From contig JAHJJH010000021.1 in the NCBI GenBank assembly GCA_018823105.1, positions 1 to 33,920 on the forward strand: a DNA stretch of 33,920 nucleotides. The letters run 5' to 3'. Below are positions 25,471 through 33,920 of the stretch, piece after piece (position 1 is the first letter of the stretch; every line of letters starts with the position of its first letter). Below the pieces are notes generated by a model. That model was not told where the DNA came from. It ran no database searches and saw nothing but the letters and a program-made list of their open reading frames with translations. The translations under genes were made by a program, and so were the position numbers. This stretch comes from Verrucomicrobiota bacterium. GTDB lineage: Bacteria > Verrucomicrobiota > Kiritimatiellia > CAIQIC01 > JAGNIJ01.

Positions 25471-25974
25471 GTGAGAAAGCCAGCCATGCGGGAAGTCAGA
25501 GAGCCCTCGGACATGGAGGAGCGGGTGGTGAACGTCAACCGCTGCGCCAAGGTCGTCAAGGGCGGGCGTCGTTTCAGCTTCAGCGCGCTGGTGGTGGTCG
25601 GCGATCGCAAGGGCCACGTGGGCTATGCCCTGGGCAAGGCCAATGAAGTGGCCGATGCCATTCGCAAGGCCACGGAAGCGGCCCGGCGCAACATGTTCCC
25701 CGTCACCATGCGGGAGAAGACCATTCCTCACGCCGTCGTCGGGCGGATGGGGGCGTCGCGGGTGATGTTGCGGCCGGCCTCGCCGGGCACCGGCGTCATC
25801 GCCGGGGGCGGCGTGCGCGCGATCCTGGAACTGGCCGGCGTGCGCGACGTCCTGGCCAAGTCGCTCGGCGCAACCAATGCCCTGAATGTCGTCAAGGCGA
25901 CCGTTAACGGTCTGCAGCAACTGCGCTCCCGCGAGGAGGTCGCGGCGCTGCGTCAAATGGAAAACGTATCATGA
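25471..25974 (+). CDS. rpsE: 30S ribosomal protein S5 (GTG start)
   Basis: [52 protein letters not shown] upstream of GTG 25471; the track ORF from 25180 is over-extended. Confidence 0.97.
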   Translation: MRKPAMREVREPSDMEERVVNVNRCAKVVKGGRRFSFSALVVVGDRKGHVGYALGKANEVADAIRKATEAARRNMFPVTMREKTIPHAVVGRMGASRVMLRPASPGTGVIAGGGVRAILELAGVRDVLAKSLGATNALNVVKATVNGLQQLRSREEVAALRQMENVS

Positions 25975-26432
25975 GCCTGACCCTGTCGAATCTCTCCAAT
26001 ACCCCCGGCGCCCGGCATCGGCCGATCCGCGTGGGACGTGGCCGGTCCTCCGGCAAGGGCAAGACTTCCGGAAAGGGCCACAAGGGCCAGATGTCCCGCA
26101 CCGGGCACAAGCGCAAGCCGACCTTCGAGGGCGGACAGATGCGCCTCGTGCGGCGCATGCCGAAGCGTGGATTCACCGGCGGCCGCCATGGACGGTTCAT
26201 TCCGGTCAACGTGGGCGCGCTGGACCGTTTCCCGGACGGCGCCGTGGTCAACGTGGATGCCCTGTGCGAGGCCCGGCTGGCCCATCGCGGCCCGGGCGTG
26301 CGCGGCGTCAAGGTGCTGGGCACCGGTAAACTGGCGAAGAAGCTGACCGTTCAAGTGCAGGCCTTCAGTGCCTCCGCGCGCGCGCGGATCGAAGCCAGCG
26401 GCGGCATCTGCGAAGCGGTCCCCTTTAAATAA
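25971..26432 (+). CDS. rplO: 50S ribosomal protein L15
   Basis: [64 protein letters not shown]. Confidence 0.97.
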   Translation: MSLTLSNLSNTPGARHRPIRVGRGRSSGKGKTSGKGHKGQMSRTGHKRKPTFEGGQMRLVRRMPKRGFTGGRHGRFIPVNVGALDRFPDGAVVNVDALCEARLAHRGPGVRGVKVLGTGKLAKKLTVQVQAFSASARARIEASGGICEAVPFK

Positions 26433-26447
26433 TGCCAGGAACGTCTC

Positions 26448-27794
26448 ATGTTTTCCGCCTTCGTTAACAGCCTGAAAATCCCGGAACTCCGCACCAGGAT
26501 TTTTTATACCTTGGGCCTGATCTTCGTGGTCCGCATCCTGGCGATCATCCCCACCCCGGGGGTGGACGCGGTCGCGCTGCGCGAGTTCGTCGCGCAGGCG
26601 CGGGCCACGGCCGGCGGCGGCTTCGTGGGGCTCTTCGACCTGTTCAGCGGCGGCGCGTTGGAGAACGTCGCCATCGGCGCGCTGGGCATCATGCCCAACA
26701 TCAGCGCTTCGATCATCATGCAGCTCATGACCGCGGTCGTGCCGTCCCTCGAGCGGTTGGCGCGCGAGGGCGATGCGGGCCGCCAGAAGATCAACCAGTA
26801 TTCGCGCCTCCTCACCGTCATCCTCTGCATCGTCCAGGGCTACGCGATGGCCGTGGCGTTGGAACATCCCGAGGGGCTGGGCATTACGCGGCAGATCGTC
26901 ATGATCCCCGGCCTGCGCTTCCGGATTCTCTCGGTGGTTACGATGACCACGGGCACGATGCTGTTGATGTGGCTGGGCGAGCAGATCACCGAGCGCGGCA
27001 TCGGCAACGGCATCTCGCTGATCATTACGATCAGCATCACCAGCCGCCTGCCCGGCGCCGTGCAGGCGGGCCTGACGATGTTCAAGCCGGTGGACGGTGT
27101 GGCGCAATTCGGCGTGTTCCACCTGGTCGGCATGATGGTCATGCTGTTCCTGGTCATCGCCGGCGTGGTGGCGGTCACCCAGGCGCAGCGGAAGATCCCC
27201 GTCCAATACGCCAAGCGCGTCATCGGGCGCAAGGTCTATGGCGGTCAGAGCACCTACATGCCCCTGCGCGTCAATTACTCCGGCGTCATGCCCATCATCT
27301 TTGCCCAGGCGATTCTCATGTTCCCCTCGCGCCTGCTGAACATGATCCCTGTGGACTTCTTCAAACGGGTGGCCGTCGCCCTCCAGGTGGGCTCGACGCT
27401 CTACAACGTCTTGTATGCCCTGATGATCCTGTTCTTCTCCTACTTCTGGGTGGCCACGCAGTTCAATCCCATCCAAATCGCGGACGACCTGAAGAAATAC
27501 GGAGGCTATGTCCCTGGCATCCGTCCGGGACGGCCAACCGCCGAGTTCCTGGACCGGACCATGACTCGCATCACGCTGGCGGGCGCCATTTTCCTGACCG
27601 TCATCGCCGTCCTGCCCACCGTCATGGCCCAGCAGTTCGGCATTCCCTGGATCGTCTCTTCCTTCTTCGGCGGGACCAGCCTGCTGATCATCGTGGGCGT
27701 CATGCTGGATACCATGCGCCAGGTCGAGGCGCACCTGATCACCCGTCACTACGACGGATTCCTCAAGAAGGGCCGCCTGCGATCGCGACGATAG
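26448..27794 (+). CDS. secY: Preprotein translocase subunit SecY
   Basis: Multi-TM; FDLFSGGALENVAIGALGIMPNISASIIMQLM, GERGIGNGISL-like ERGIGNGISLIITISI, AQRKIPVQYAKRV. Confidence 0.97.
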   Translation: MFSAFVNSLKIPELRTRIFYTLGLIFVVRILAIIPTPGVDAVALREFVAQARATAGGGFVGLFDLFSGGALENVAIGALGIMPNISASIIMQLMTAVVPSLERLAREGDAGRQKINQYSRLLTVILCIVQGYAMAVALEHPEGLGITRQIVMIPGLRFRILSVVTMTTGTMLLMWLGEQITERGIGNGISLIITISITSRLPGAVQAGLTMFKPVDGVAQFGVFHLVGMMVMLFLVIAGVVAVTQAQRKIPVQYAKRVIGRKVYGGQSTYMPLRVNYSGVMPIIFAQAILMFPSRLLNMIPVDFFKRVAVALQVGSTLYNVLYALMILFFSYFWVATQFNPIQIADDLKKYGGYVPGIRPGRPTAEFLDRTMTRITLAGAIFLTVIAVLPTVMAQQFGIPWIVSSFFGGTSLLIIVGVMLDTMRQVEAHLITRHYDGFLKKGRLRSRR

Positions 27795-27804
27795 GCACAC
27801 GGAC

Positions 27805-28467
27805 ATGGAAGCCATTATTTTTCTCGGCGCCCCGGGCGCGGGCAAGGGCACGCTGGCCGATGGCGTGAAGACGGAGGCCGGCTATGAGCACGTCTCGACA
27901 GGGGACATGCTGCGCGCCGCGGTCAAGGCAGAGCGGCCGGTCGGACTGGAGGCCCGTGCCTACATGGAGAAGGGGGAATTGGTCCCCGACGCGGTCATCA
28001 TCCGTATCGTGACGGAGCGGTTGGACGCCGGATCGAAGGACGCGCGGTATCTCTTCGACGGTTTCCCGCGGACGCCCGAGCAGGCCCGCATGCTGGATCA
28101 GGTGCTCGCGGAGCACGGCACGCGGGTTCGCTACGTGTTTCTGCTCGATGTGCCGCGCGATGTGCTGGTGGACCGCCTGGCGGGCCGCCGGATTTGCCGC
28201 GGCTGCGGTGCGGTCTATCACGTGCATAACATCCCTCCGCGGGTGGCCGGGGTCTGTGACGCCTGCGGCGGCGAGCTCTACCAGCGAGCGGACGACACGG
28301 AGGAAACCGTGCTCAACCGCCTGGAAGTGTTTCGGAAGCAGACGGAAAGCCTGATCGAGTACTACGAGAAAAAGGGCGTGCTGGTCAGGATCAACGCCGG
28401 TCGCCACCGGGAGCTGGTCCAGGCGGAAATCCTGGCCGCTCTGCGGAAGCCGGCAGCCGGAACATGA
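27805..28467 (+). CDS. adk: Adenylate kinase with Cys4 lid
   Basis: IIFLGAPGAGKGTLADGV, STGDMLRAAV, YLFDGFPRT, CRGCGAVYHVHNIPPRVAGVCDACGGELYQRADD. Confidence 0.96.
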   Translation: MEAIIFLGAPGAGKGTLADGVKTEAGYEHVSTGDMLRAAVKAERPVGLEARAYMEKGELVPDAVIIRIVTERLDAGSKDARYLFDGFPRTPEQARMLDQVLAEHGTRVRYVFLLDVPRDVLVDRLAGRRICRGCGAVYHVHNIPPRVAGVCDACGGELYQRADDTEETVLNRLEVFRKQTESLIEYYEKKGVLVRINAGRHRELVQAEILAALRKPAAGT

Positions 28468-29219
28468 TCGTCATCAAGACCCCAGAGGAACTGGCCCGGA
28501 TGCGGGTCAGCGGACGCTTGGCGGCCGAGGTGCGCGATGAACTGGCCCGGCGAATTGGGCCCGGAGTCACGACGGCGGAATTGGACGATCTGGCCCGGGA
28601 GCTGATCGCCCGCCACGGCGGGCACAGCGCGTTCTTTGGATACCGGGGCTATCCCGGACATATTTGCGTGTCGGTCAATGACGAGGTCGTGCACGGGATT
28701 CCCGGCCCGCGCCGGATTCAGGTGGGCGATATCGTCAGCCTGGACGTTGGCGTGGTCTATGAAGGGTATATTGGCGACACGGCCGCGACGGTGATGGTGG
28801 GTGTCAGCGATCCCGAGGTCATGCGCCTGGTGAGCGTGGGGCGCCGGGCGTTGGAAGCCGCTATTGCACAGGCGGTGGCGGGCGGCCGGCTGTCGGATAT
28901 TTCGCACGCGATCGAGTCCACGGCGAGCGAGGCCGGGTACAGTGTCGTCCGGGATTTCGTGGGCCACGGGGTCGGGAAAACGATGCATGAGGATCCCCAG
29001 ATCCCCAATTTCGGACCGCCCGGCCACGGCCCGCGGCTCAAGCCGGGCATGACGCTGGCCCTGGAGCCCATGATCAACCGGGGGCGGTTCGAGGTGGACG
29101 TGATGCCCGACGGCTGGACGGTGCGCACGCGGGACCGTGGCCTCTCCGTGCATTTCGAGCACACGATCGCGATCGGGGAAGGGGCGGCCGAGGTGCTGAC
29201 ATGTCCGGGCCCGAAATAA
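28464..29219 (+). CDS. map: Type I methionine aminopeptidase
   Basis: HICVSVNDEVVHGIPGPRRIQVGDIVSLDVG, VGHGVGKTMHEDPQIPNFG, MTLALEPMIN, HFEHTIAI. Confidence 0.96.
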   Translation: MIVIKTPEELARMRVSGRLAAEVRDELARRIGPGVTTAELDDLARELIARHGGHSAFFGYRGYPGHICVSVNDEVVHGIPGPRRIQVGDIVSLDVGVVYEGYIGDTAATVMVGVSDPEVMRLVSVGRRALEAAIAQAVAGGRLSDISHAIESTASEAGYSVVRDFVGHGVGKTMHEDPQIPNFGPPGHGPRLKPGMTLALEPMINRGRFEVDVMPDGWTVRTRDRGLSVHFEHTIAIGEGAAEVLTCPGPK

Positions 29220-29428
29220 TTCGGCTGGACGCGAGGGTCGTTTCTGTGATAGCCAGTGCGGTTCTGCGGGTGGAACTGGCCAACGGCCACCGCTTGGTGG
29301 CGTACGCGGCCCCCGCGGAAAAGGGCCGGGCCGGCGGGCTGGAGCCGGGGGATCGGGTGCGCGTGGAATTGTCGCCCTGCGATATGTCGAGGGGGCGGTT
29401 GATTTTCAGTGAAGAGGTAACGAAATGA
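29201..29428 (+). CDS. infA: Divergent translation initiation factor IF-1-like protein
   Basis: [62 protein letters not shown]1/OB-fold IF-1 signature and position between map and rpmJ; overlaps map by 19 nt. Confidence 0.85.
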   Translation: MSGPEIIRLDARVVSVIASAVLRVELANGHRLVAYAAPAEKGRAGGLEPGDRVRVELSPCDMSRGRLIFSEEVTK

Positions 29429-29538
29429 AGGTACGAAGTTCGGTCAAACGAATCTGCGAGCGGTGCAAAGTGGTGCGCCGGAAACGGGTGGTGCGGGTGA
29501 TCTGCAATAACCCCCGCCACAAGCAGCGCCAGGGTTAA
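29425..29538 (+). CDS. rpmJ: 50S ribosomal protein L36 (zinc-binding form), 37 aa
   Basis: Missing from the ORF track; [37 protein letters not shown]. Confidence 0.96.
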   Translation: MKVRSSVKRICERCKVVRRKRVVRVICNNPRHKQRQG

Positions 29539-29549
29539 CGGAGGAAGTC

Positions 29550-29945
29550 ATGCCCAGAGTGCTCGGCATCGAGATACCCGGAAAGAAACGGGTCGAGTTT
29601 GCGTTGAGGTATATTTACGGCATCGGTCCGACGCGGGCGCGCCAGGTCGTGGCGCAGGCCGGTGTGGACTCGGCCAAGAAGGCGGACGATCTGACGGACG
29701 AGGAGATCACCGCCATCTCCAACGCGCTGCAGTCCTTCAACCTGGAGGGCGACCTGCGGCGGGAAGTGGCCGCCAACATCCGCCGGTTGATCGGTATCGG
29801 GAGCTACCGTGGGTCGCGGCACCGCAAGGGCCTTCCCGTGCGCGGCCAGCGGACCAGCACCAACGCCCGGACCCGCAAGGGCCCGCGCAAGACGGTCGGC
29901 GCCGTCCGCGGCAAGGATGCCCGCTCGGCGGTAAAGACGGGATAA
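29550..29945 (+). CDS. rpsM: 30S ribosomal protein S13
   Basis: [33 protein letters not shown]..., [33 protein letters not shown]. Confidence 0.98.
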   Translation: MPRVLGIEIPGKKRVEFALRYIYGIGPTRARQVVAQAGVDSAKKADDLTDEEITAISNALQSFNLEGDLRREVAANIRRLIGIGSYRGSRHRKGLPVRGQRTSTNARTRKGPRKTVGAVRGKDARSAVKTG

Positions 29946-29972
29946 TAACTTATTTTGAAGGGCGAGGTGGGT

Positions 29973-30482
29973 ATGGCGGAAGAAAAAGAGAAGCAGGATG
30001 TAAAGGAACAGCCGGCGGCCCCGGAGGGGCAGGCGGCCGCCGCGACGCCGGCAGAAAGCGCCGCCCCCGTGGCGGTGGGCGCGGAGGGCGAGGCTGCCAA
30101 GCCCGTCAAACGGAAGATCGCCAAGGGCGCGCGCAACGTGCCGCTTGGAATCGTGCACATCCGGGCGACGTTTAACAATACGATGGTCACGATCACGGAT
30201 ATGCGCGGGGCCGTGATCTGCTGGAGCACTTCGGGTCGCTGCGGATTCAAGGGGTCGCGCAAAAGTACAGCCTATGCCGCCACCGTAGTGGCCCAGGAGG
30301 CCGCCCGGCAGGCCGTCGGGTACGGCATGCACGAGGTGGAAGTGCGCATCCAGGGCCCGGGCGCCGGGCGGGAGTCGGCGATCCGCGCCATCCAGTCGGC
30401 CGGACTAACGGTCACGGTCATCCGGGACGTGACGCCGATCCCCCACAATGGCTGCCGGCCGCCCAAGCGCCGGCGCGTGTAA
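29973..30482 (+). CDS. rpsK: 30S ribosomal protein S11 with low-complexity N-terminal extension
   Basis: [76 protein letters not shown]...; core S11 is unmistakable. Confidence 0.96.
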   Translation: MAEEKEKQDVKEQPAAPEGQAAAATPAESAAPVAVGAEGEAAKPVKRKIAKGARNVPLGIVHIRATFNNTMVTITDMRGAVICWSTSGRCGFKGSRKSTAYAATVVAQEAARQAVGYGMHEVEVRIQGPGAGRESAIRAIQSAGLTVTVIRDVTPIPHNGCRPPKRRRV

Positions 30483-30512
30483 GGCCCGCCGGGAGAAAGC
30501 GAGGAATCGTTC

Positions 30513-31139
30513 ATGGGTAGATATACCGGACCAGCGTGCAGGATATGCCGACGTGAGGGCATGAAGCTCTTTCTCAAGGGCGATCGCTGTTTCATGGCCA
30601 AGTGCGCCATCGAGACCGGCCGGACCGCGCCCGGCATGCATGGACAGCGCCGCGGCAAGATGTCGGATTACGGGGTGCAGTTGCGGGAAAAGCAGCGCCT
30701 GCGCCGCATGTACGGCATGCAGGAAGGACAGTTCCACCTTTTCTTCACCCGTGCCCTGCGTAAACGCGGCGTCACGGGCGAAACGCTCCTCCAATCGCTC
30801 GAGTGCCGGCTGGACAACGTGGTCTTCCGGTTGGGTTTCGCCTTGTCGCGCCGTGCGGCCCGCCAGTTCGTGCGGCACGGGCACGTGCAGGTCAACGGGA
30901 AGAAAGTGGACATCCCCTCCATGGTGCTCAAGGCGGGGGATGTCGTGCAGGTGCGCGACCGCGAGCAGAGCCGCGCATACGCCAACCTTCACATGGAAGT
31001 TGCCGAGAGCCGGGGTATCGTCAGCTGGTTGTCGCTGGACCGGGCCAACGCCCGGGGCGAGGTGCTCCATATCCCGACGCGCGATGAAATCGCGCCCGTG
31101 GTCCGCGAACAATTGATCGTCGAATTGTATTCGAAGTAG
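30513..31139 (+). CDS. rpsD: 30S ribosomal protein S4
   Basis: MGRYTGPACRICRREGMKLFLKGDRC..., KQRLRRMYGMQEGQFHLFF, LECRLDNVVFRLGFALSRRAARQFVRHGHVQVNGKKVDIPS. Confidence 0.97.
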   Translation: MGRYTGPACRICRREGMKLFLKGDRCFMAKCAIETGRTAPGMHGQRRGKMSDYGVQLREKQRLRRMYGMQEGQFHLFFTRALRKRGVTGETLLQSLECRLDNVVFRLGFALSRRAARQFVRHGHVQVNGKKVDIPSMVLKAGDVVQVRDREQSRAYANLHMEVAESRGIVSWLSLDRANARGEVLHIPTRDEIAPVVREQLIVELYSK

Positions 31140-31195
31140 AAAGTCGCAGTTAACACCATACGAGTCGGCTAACGCCCGGCTCTGGGAGGTATGTC

Positions 31196-32215
31196 ATGCC
31201 GGTACGTTTGGCTCGTTTCGAAATGCCGAAGCGCATCCTGAAGGATGAAGCCGAGGCGTCCACCACCTATGGCAAGTACGTCGCGGAACCTTTCGAGGCC
31301 GGTTATGGCCGGACCCTCGGGAATTCGCTGCGCCGCGTGCTGCTTTCCTCGATCGAGGGCGCGGCCATCTCGTCCATCAAGATCGAGGGCGTCCAGCATG
31401 AGTTCAGCACCTTGCCCGGCATGGTCGAGGACGTCACCGACGTCATCCTCAACCTCAAGCAGGTGCTCCTCAAGATGTATTCCCGCGCGCCCCGCAAGTT
31501 GCGGATCAGCGTCAAGGGCCCCGGCGAGCTGAAGGCGGGGGACATCCAGGTGGATAACATGGTGGAGATCCTCAATCCCGACCACCGGATCGCCACGCTC
31601 GACAAGGACGGGAAGTTCGAAGCCGAAATTGAAATCAAGATCGGCCGCGGGTATTGCCCTGCCGAATGGAACAAGAAAGATGAGCAGGAGATCGGGCTGA
31701 TCCCCATAGATTCGCTCTTTTCGCCCGTCCGCCGCGTCAAATACACGGTCGAAAATACGCGCGTGGGCCGGCGCACCGACTACGACCGTCTCATCCTGGA
31801 GATCTGGACGGACGGGCGCCAGACGCCCGACGAGGCGCTGGCCGTGTCCGCCGCCCTCCTGCGTCATCACCTGGACGTCTTCGTCAGCGCCGAGCTGGAG
31901 GAGATCGAGATCGCGGAGGCCACGCCCGAGGTCAATCCGGAGCACGAAGAGCTGCGCCGGCGCCTGAATATCAGCGTCAACGAGATCGAGTTGAGCGTGC
32001 GGGCTGCGAACTGCCTGAACAACGCCAACATCACCACCGTGGGTCAACTCGCCCAGAAGACCGAGGCCGAGATGCTCAAGTATCGCAACTTCGGACGGAA
32101 ATCCCTCAACGAGATCAAGCAGAAGTTGAGCGAGATGGGCCTTTCGCTGGGCATGACGTTCGATGCCGACCTGCTCAAGCCCATGGAAGTCGAGCCCGAG
32201 GAACCGGTCGAGTAA
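31196..32215 (+). CDS. rpoA: DNA-directed RNA polymerase subunit alpha
   Basis: EPFEAGYGRTLGNSLRRVLLSSIEGAAISSIKIEGVQHEFSTLPGMVEDVTDVILNLK; alpha-CTD LSVRAANCLNNANITTVGQLAQKTEAEMLKYRNFGRKSLNEIKQKL. Confidence 0.98.
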   Translation: MPVRLARFEMPKRILKDEAEASTTYGKYVAEPFEAGYGRTLGNSLRRVLLSSIEGAAISSIKIEGVQHEFSTLPGMVEDVTDVILNLKQVLLKMYSRAPRKLRISVKGPGELKAGDIQVDNMVEILNPDHRIATLDKDGKFEAEIEIKIGRGYCPAEWNKKDEQEIGLIPIDSLFSPVRRVKYTVENTRVGRRTDYDRLILEIWTDGRQTPDEALAVSAALLRHHLDVFVSAELEEIEIAEATPEVNPEHEELRRRLNISVNEIELSVRAANCLNNANITTVGQLAQKTEAEMLKYRNFGRKSLNEIKQKLSEMGLSLGMTFDADLLKPMEVEPEEPVE

Positions 32216-32238
32216 GATCCGCCGAGAAGGAAGCCCTT

Positions 32239-32727
32239 ATGCGACATCGCAAAGATACATTGAAGCTGGGCCGAACCTCGGCCCATTTGCAGGAGCTGCT
32301 GGGCAGCCTGGTCTGCAATCTGGTCCTGGTGCGCCGCATCCGCACTACCGTCGTCAAGGCCAAGGCCGCCCGGCGGCTGGCCGAACGGATGGTGACGCTG
32401 GCCAAGCGCAACACCCTGCCGTCTCGGCGCGCGGCCGTGGCCCGCCTCCATCGTCAGGACGTGGTCAAAAGTTTGTTCGAGCAGGTCGGGCCCGCGTTCA
32501 AAGACCGCGCCGGCGGCTATACCCGCATCGTCCGCCTGGGCCAGCGCGCCGGGGACGGCGCCGAGATGGCTATTCTGGAATGGGTGAATTACGTTCCCCA
32601 GCCCAAGGCGAAGAAGAAAGAGAAGAAGGAAAAGCCCGGGGAGAAACCCGAAGCCAAGGCGCCGGAAAAGAAGACCGAGAAGAAGACCGAGAAAAAGGCG
32701 AAGGAGAAGGCCAAGGCAAAAGCCTGA
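32239..32727 (+). CDS. rplQ: 50S ribosomal protein L17 with Lys/Glu/Ala-rich C-terminal tail
   Basis: MRHRKDTLKLGRTSAHLQELLGSLVCNLVLVRRIRTTVVKAKAARRLAERMVTLAKRNTLPSRRAAVARL...; tail KAKKKEKKEKPGEKPEAKAPEKKTEKKTEKKAKEKAKAKA. Confidence 0.96.
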   Translation: MRHRKDTLKLGRTSAHLQELLGSLVCNLVLVRRIRTTVVKAKAARRLAERMVTLAKRNTLPSRRAAVARLHRQDVVKSLFEQVGPAFKDRAGGYTRIVRLGQRAGDGAEMAILEWVNYVPQPKAKKKEKKEKPGEKPEAKAPEKKTEKKTEKKAKEKAKAKA

Positions 32728-32756
32728 TTCCGACATCCGCAACTGACAATCCAAAC

Positions 32757-32792
32757 GCCCCTTGATTCATGGAATCAAGGGGCATTTTTTTT
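32757..32792 (+). terminator. Strong intrinsic terminator closing the cluster
   Basis: GCCCCTTGATTC-ATG-GAATCAAGGGGC (12-bp perfect stem) followed by A and T8. Confidence 0.95.
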
Positions 32793-32846
32793 AATCCGTG
32801 GGGTATATGGCAATCCGAGCACGGGGAACTTTTCACATCACTACGA

Positions 32847-32933
32847 GGTAGGGCGCGTTGGCCCAGCGCGCCGCGGCGGCTTCCGCCTTCGCGCTTTGCG
32901 CTTCGGCGGACACGTGAGCCAAGCCGCCCTACC
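32847..32933. repeat. Cloverleaf-like palindromic extragenic element (copy B)
   Basis: Outer stem GGTAGGGCG (32847-32855) / CGCCCTACC (32925-32933); inner arms GGCGCG (32852-32857) / CGCGCC (32867-32872) and GGCGGCTT (32875-32882) / AAGCCGCC (32921-32928). Confidence 0.65.
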
Positions 32934-32939
32934 CCCCCG

Positions 32940-33732
32940 CTACTCCTCGCGCAGCAGCTTCTGAATGGCTGGATACGAGGTTGGATCGTGCGGATTTTCT
33001 GGTAACGCCACAATGATTTCCGCGAGCGCCTTTCCGCCCTCGCCCTGGTAGTCGGCTACAAATGCCCGGAAAGTCTCCGAGGCGTTTTCATCGGCATGGT
33101 CGCTGATGATCTTCCACGCGAAGAGCGGCACACCATGATCCGCGCAAACCAGGGCCAGGCCGAAACTGTTCATGTCCACCGCGTCGGCGCCCGTGGTGGC
33201 GCGCAAACGATCGTGCTCGCTCGGTGAAGCCACAAATAATTCTCCGGAAGCTACGGAGATGGTGGAGGTTGATTGAAACAGCAGGGGGAAGTGTGGCGGC
33301 GGGGAAACGGCCCCAATCCGTTTCCCATGTTGAGGACTCCGACATGGACATACCGGTAGGTCTTGCGGTGCCACGCTGCCAGGCAATGACGCGGCCCACG
33401 CGATACCAGCAACCGCTATCCAACTGCTCGGACAAAGCCCCAGCCGGTCCCAGGGAAAAAGCCCAGTCGCATCGGAAACGAGAGAGTAAGGCTTGTGCTG
33501 ATGCGGCGGTCTCCACGCTGCCTGAACCCATCTTGACCGCCTGGATAGCATGGGGTCCAAGCGCAAAGCGATGAACTCTTCGCTCGCCCACCACCAAGGG
33601 CTGGCCCATTTCCCGCGCGTCCTTTTTCAGGGTCTGCAGATCGACGTCCAAGGCGTAAAAAAAAGCGATTGTGTCCGCCTTGGCCACAATCCAAGTGTGA
33701 GCTAAAAATATTCCGAGGAGGAAATAGCGCAT
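32940..33732 (-). pseudogene. Frameshifted PNP/MTAN-like (purine nucleoside phosphorylase superfamily) protein with signal peptide
   Basis: Frame 1 (33732 down to ~33305): MRYFLLGIFLAHTWIVAKADTIAFFYALDVDLQTLKKDAREMGQPLVVGERRVHRFALGPHAIQAVKMGSGSVETAASAQALL...; frame 2 (~33305 to 32940): SGELFVASPSEHDRLRATTGADAVDMNSFGLALVCADHGVPLFAWKIISDHADENASETFRAFV; the junction lies in a GGGG run at 33301-33304. Confidence 0.65.
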
Positions 33733-33779
33733 AACCTAATAATTATTATACAGATATAACAGTTAGTGCAATATATGTC

Positions 33780-33920
33780 CTAGTGTTGTGTCCCGGAAAT
33801 AATCATGCAAAGTCGTTCGAGTTTGGCGAGGATGGAGTCGGCGGAAGCGACCCACAGGAAAGGGTGAGGCTTGTGGTTGTACTGCTGAACGAAATGATCG
33901 ATGCGCTGAGTTAGTTCTGC
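33780..33920 (-). mobile_element. 3' end of an IS630-type transposase gene (5' part lies outside the window)
   Basis: Reverse translation AELTQRIDHFVQQYNHKPHPFLWVASADSILAKLERLCMIISGTQH*, matching the C-terminal pattern of IS630-family transposases (I..F...YN....PF.W....D.IL.K..R.C..ISGT.H). Confidence 0.65.

Noticed and set aside
25180-25974. 264-aa ORF containing rpsE
   Set aside because: N-terminal part is an out-of-frame reading of rplR; GTG 25471 with AAAGGAG is the supported start.
25953-27851. 632-aa minus-strand ORF opposite rplO-secY
   Set aside because: Shadow ORF; His/Asp/Arg-rich without recognisable motifs.

Overview
The window is dominated by one near-continuous plus-strand translation/transcription supercluster of a high-GC bacterium. 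Layout and sequence features suggest a PVC-type lineage (Verrucomicrobiota/Kiritimatiellota-like), but this is inference only. Gene order: small basic protein - tRNA-Thr(GGT) - tuf - rpmG - tRNA-Trp(CCA) - secE - nusG - rplKAJL - rpoBC - rpsL - rpsG - fusA - rpsJ - rplCDWB - rpsS - [extra ORF] - rplV - rpsC - rplP - rpmC - rpsQ - rplN - rplX - rplE - rpsN - rpsH - rplF - rplR - rpsE - rplO - secY - adk - map - infA - rpmJ - rpsM - rpsK - rpsD - rpoA - rplQ, closed by a strong intrinsic terminator. Most of this is ordinary. The clearest anomaly is an extra predicted membrane-anchored coiled-coil ORF between rpsS and rplV in the S10 operon, a junction that is normally tight; it has no in-frame ATG start. 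Other points of interest: a G10 tract just upstream of a partial secreted-protein gene at the left edge; two cloverleaf-like palindromic intergenic elements, one on each side of the cluster; a degenerate 7-nt tandem repeat between nusG and rplK; missing rpmD; low-complexity extensions on bL12, uS11 and bL17; a divergent EF-G and a divergent IF-1; and, at the right edge, a frameshifted nucleosidase-like gene next to an IS630-type transposase 3' end. No CRISPR array, defence island, rRNA gene or complete mobile element was seen.
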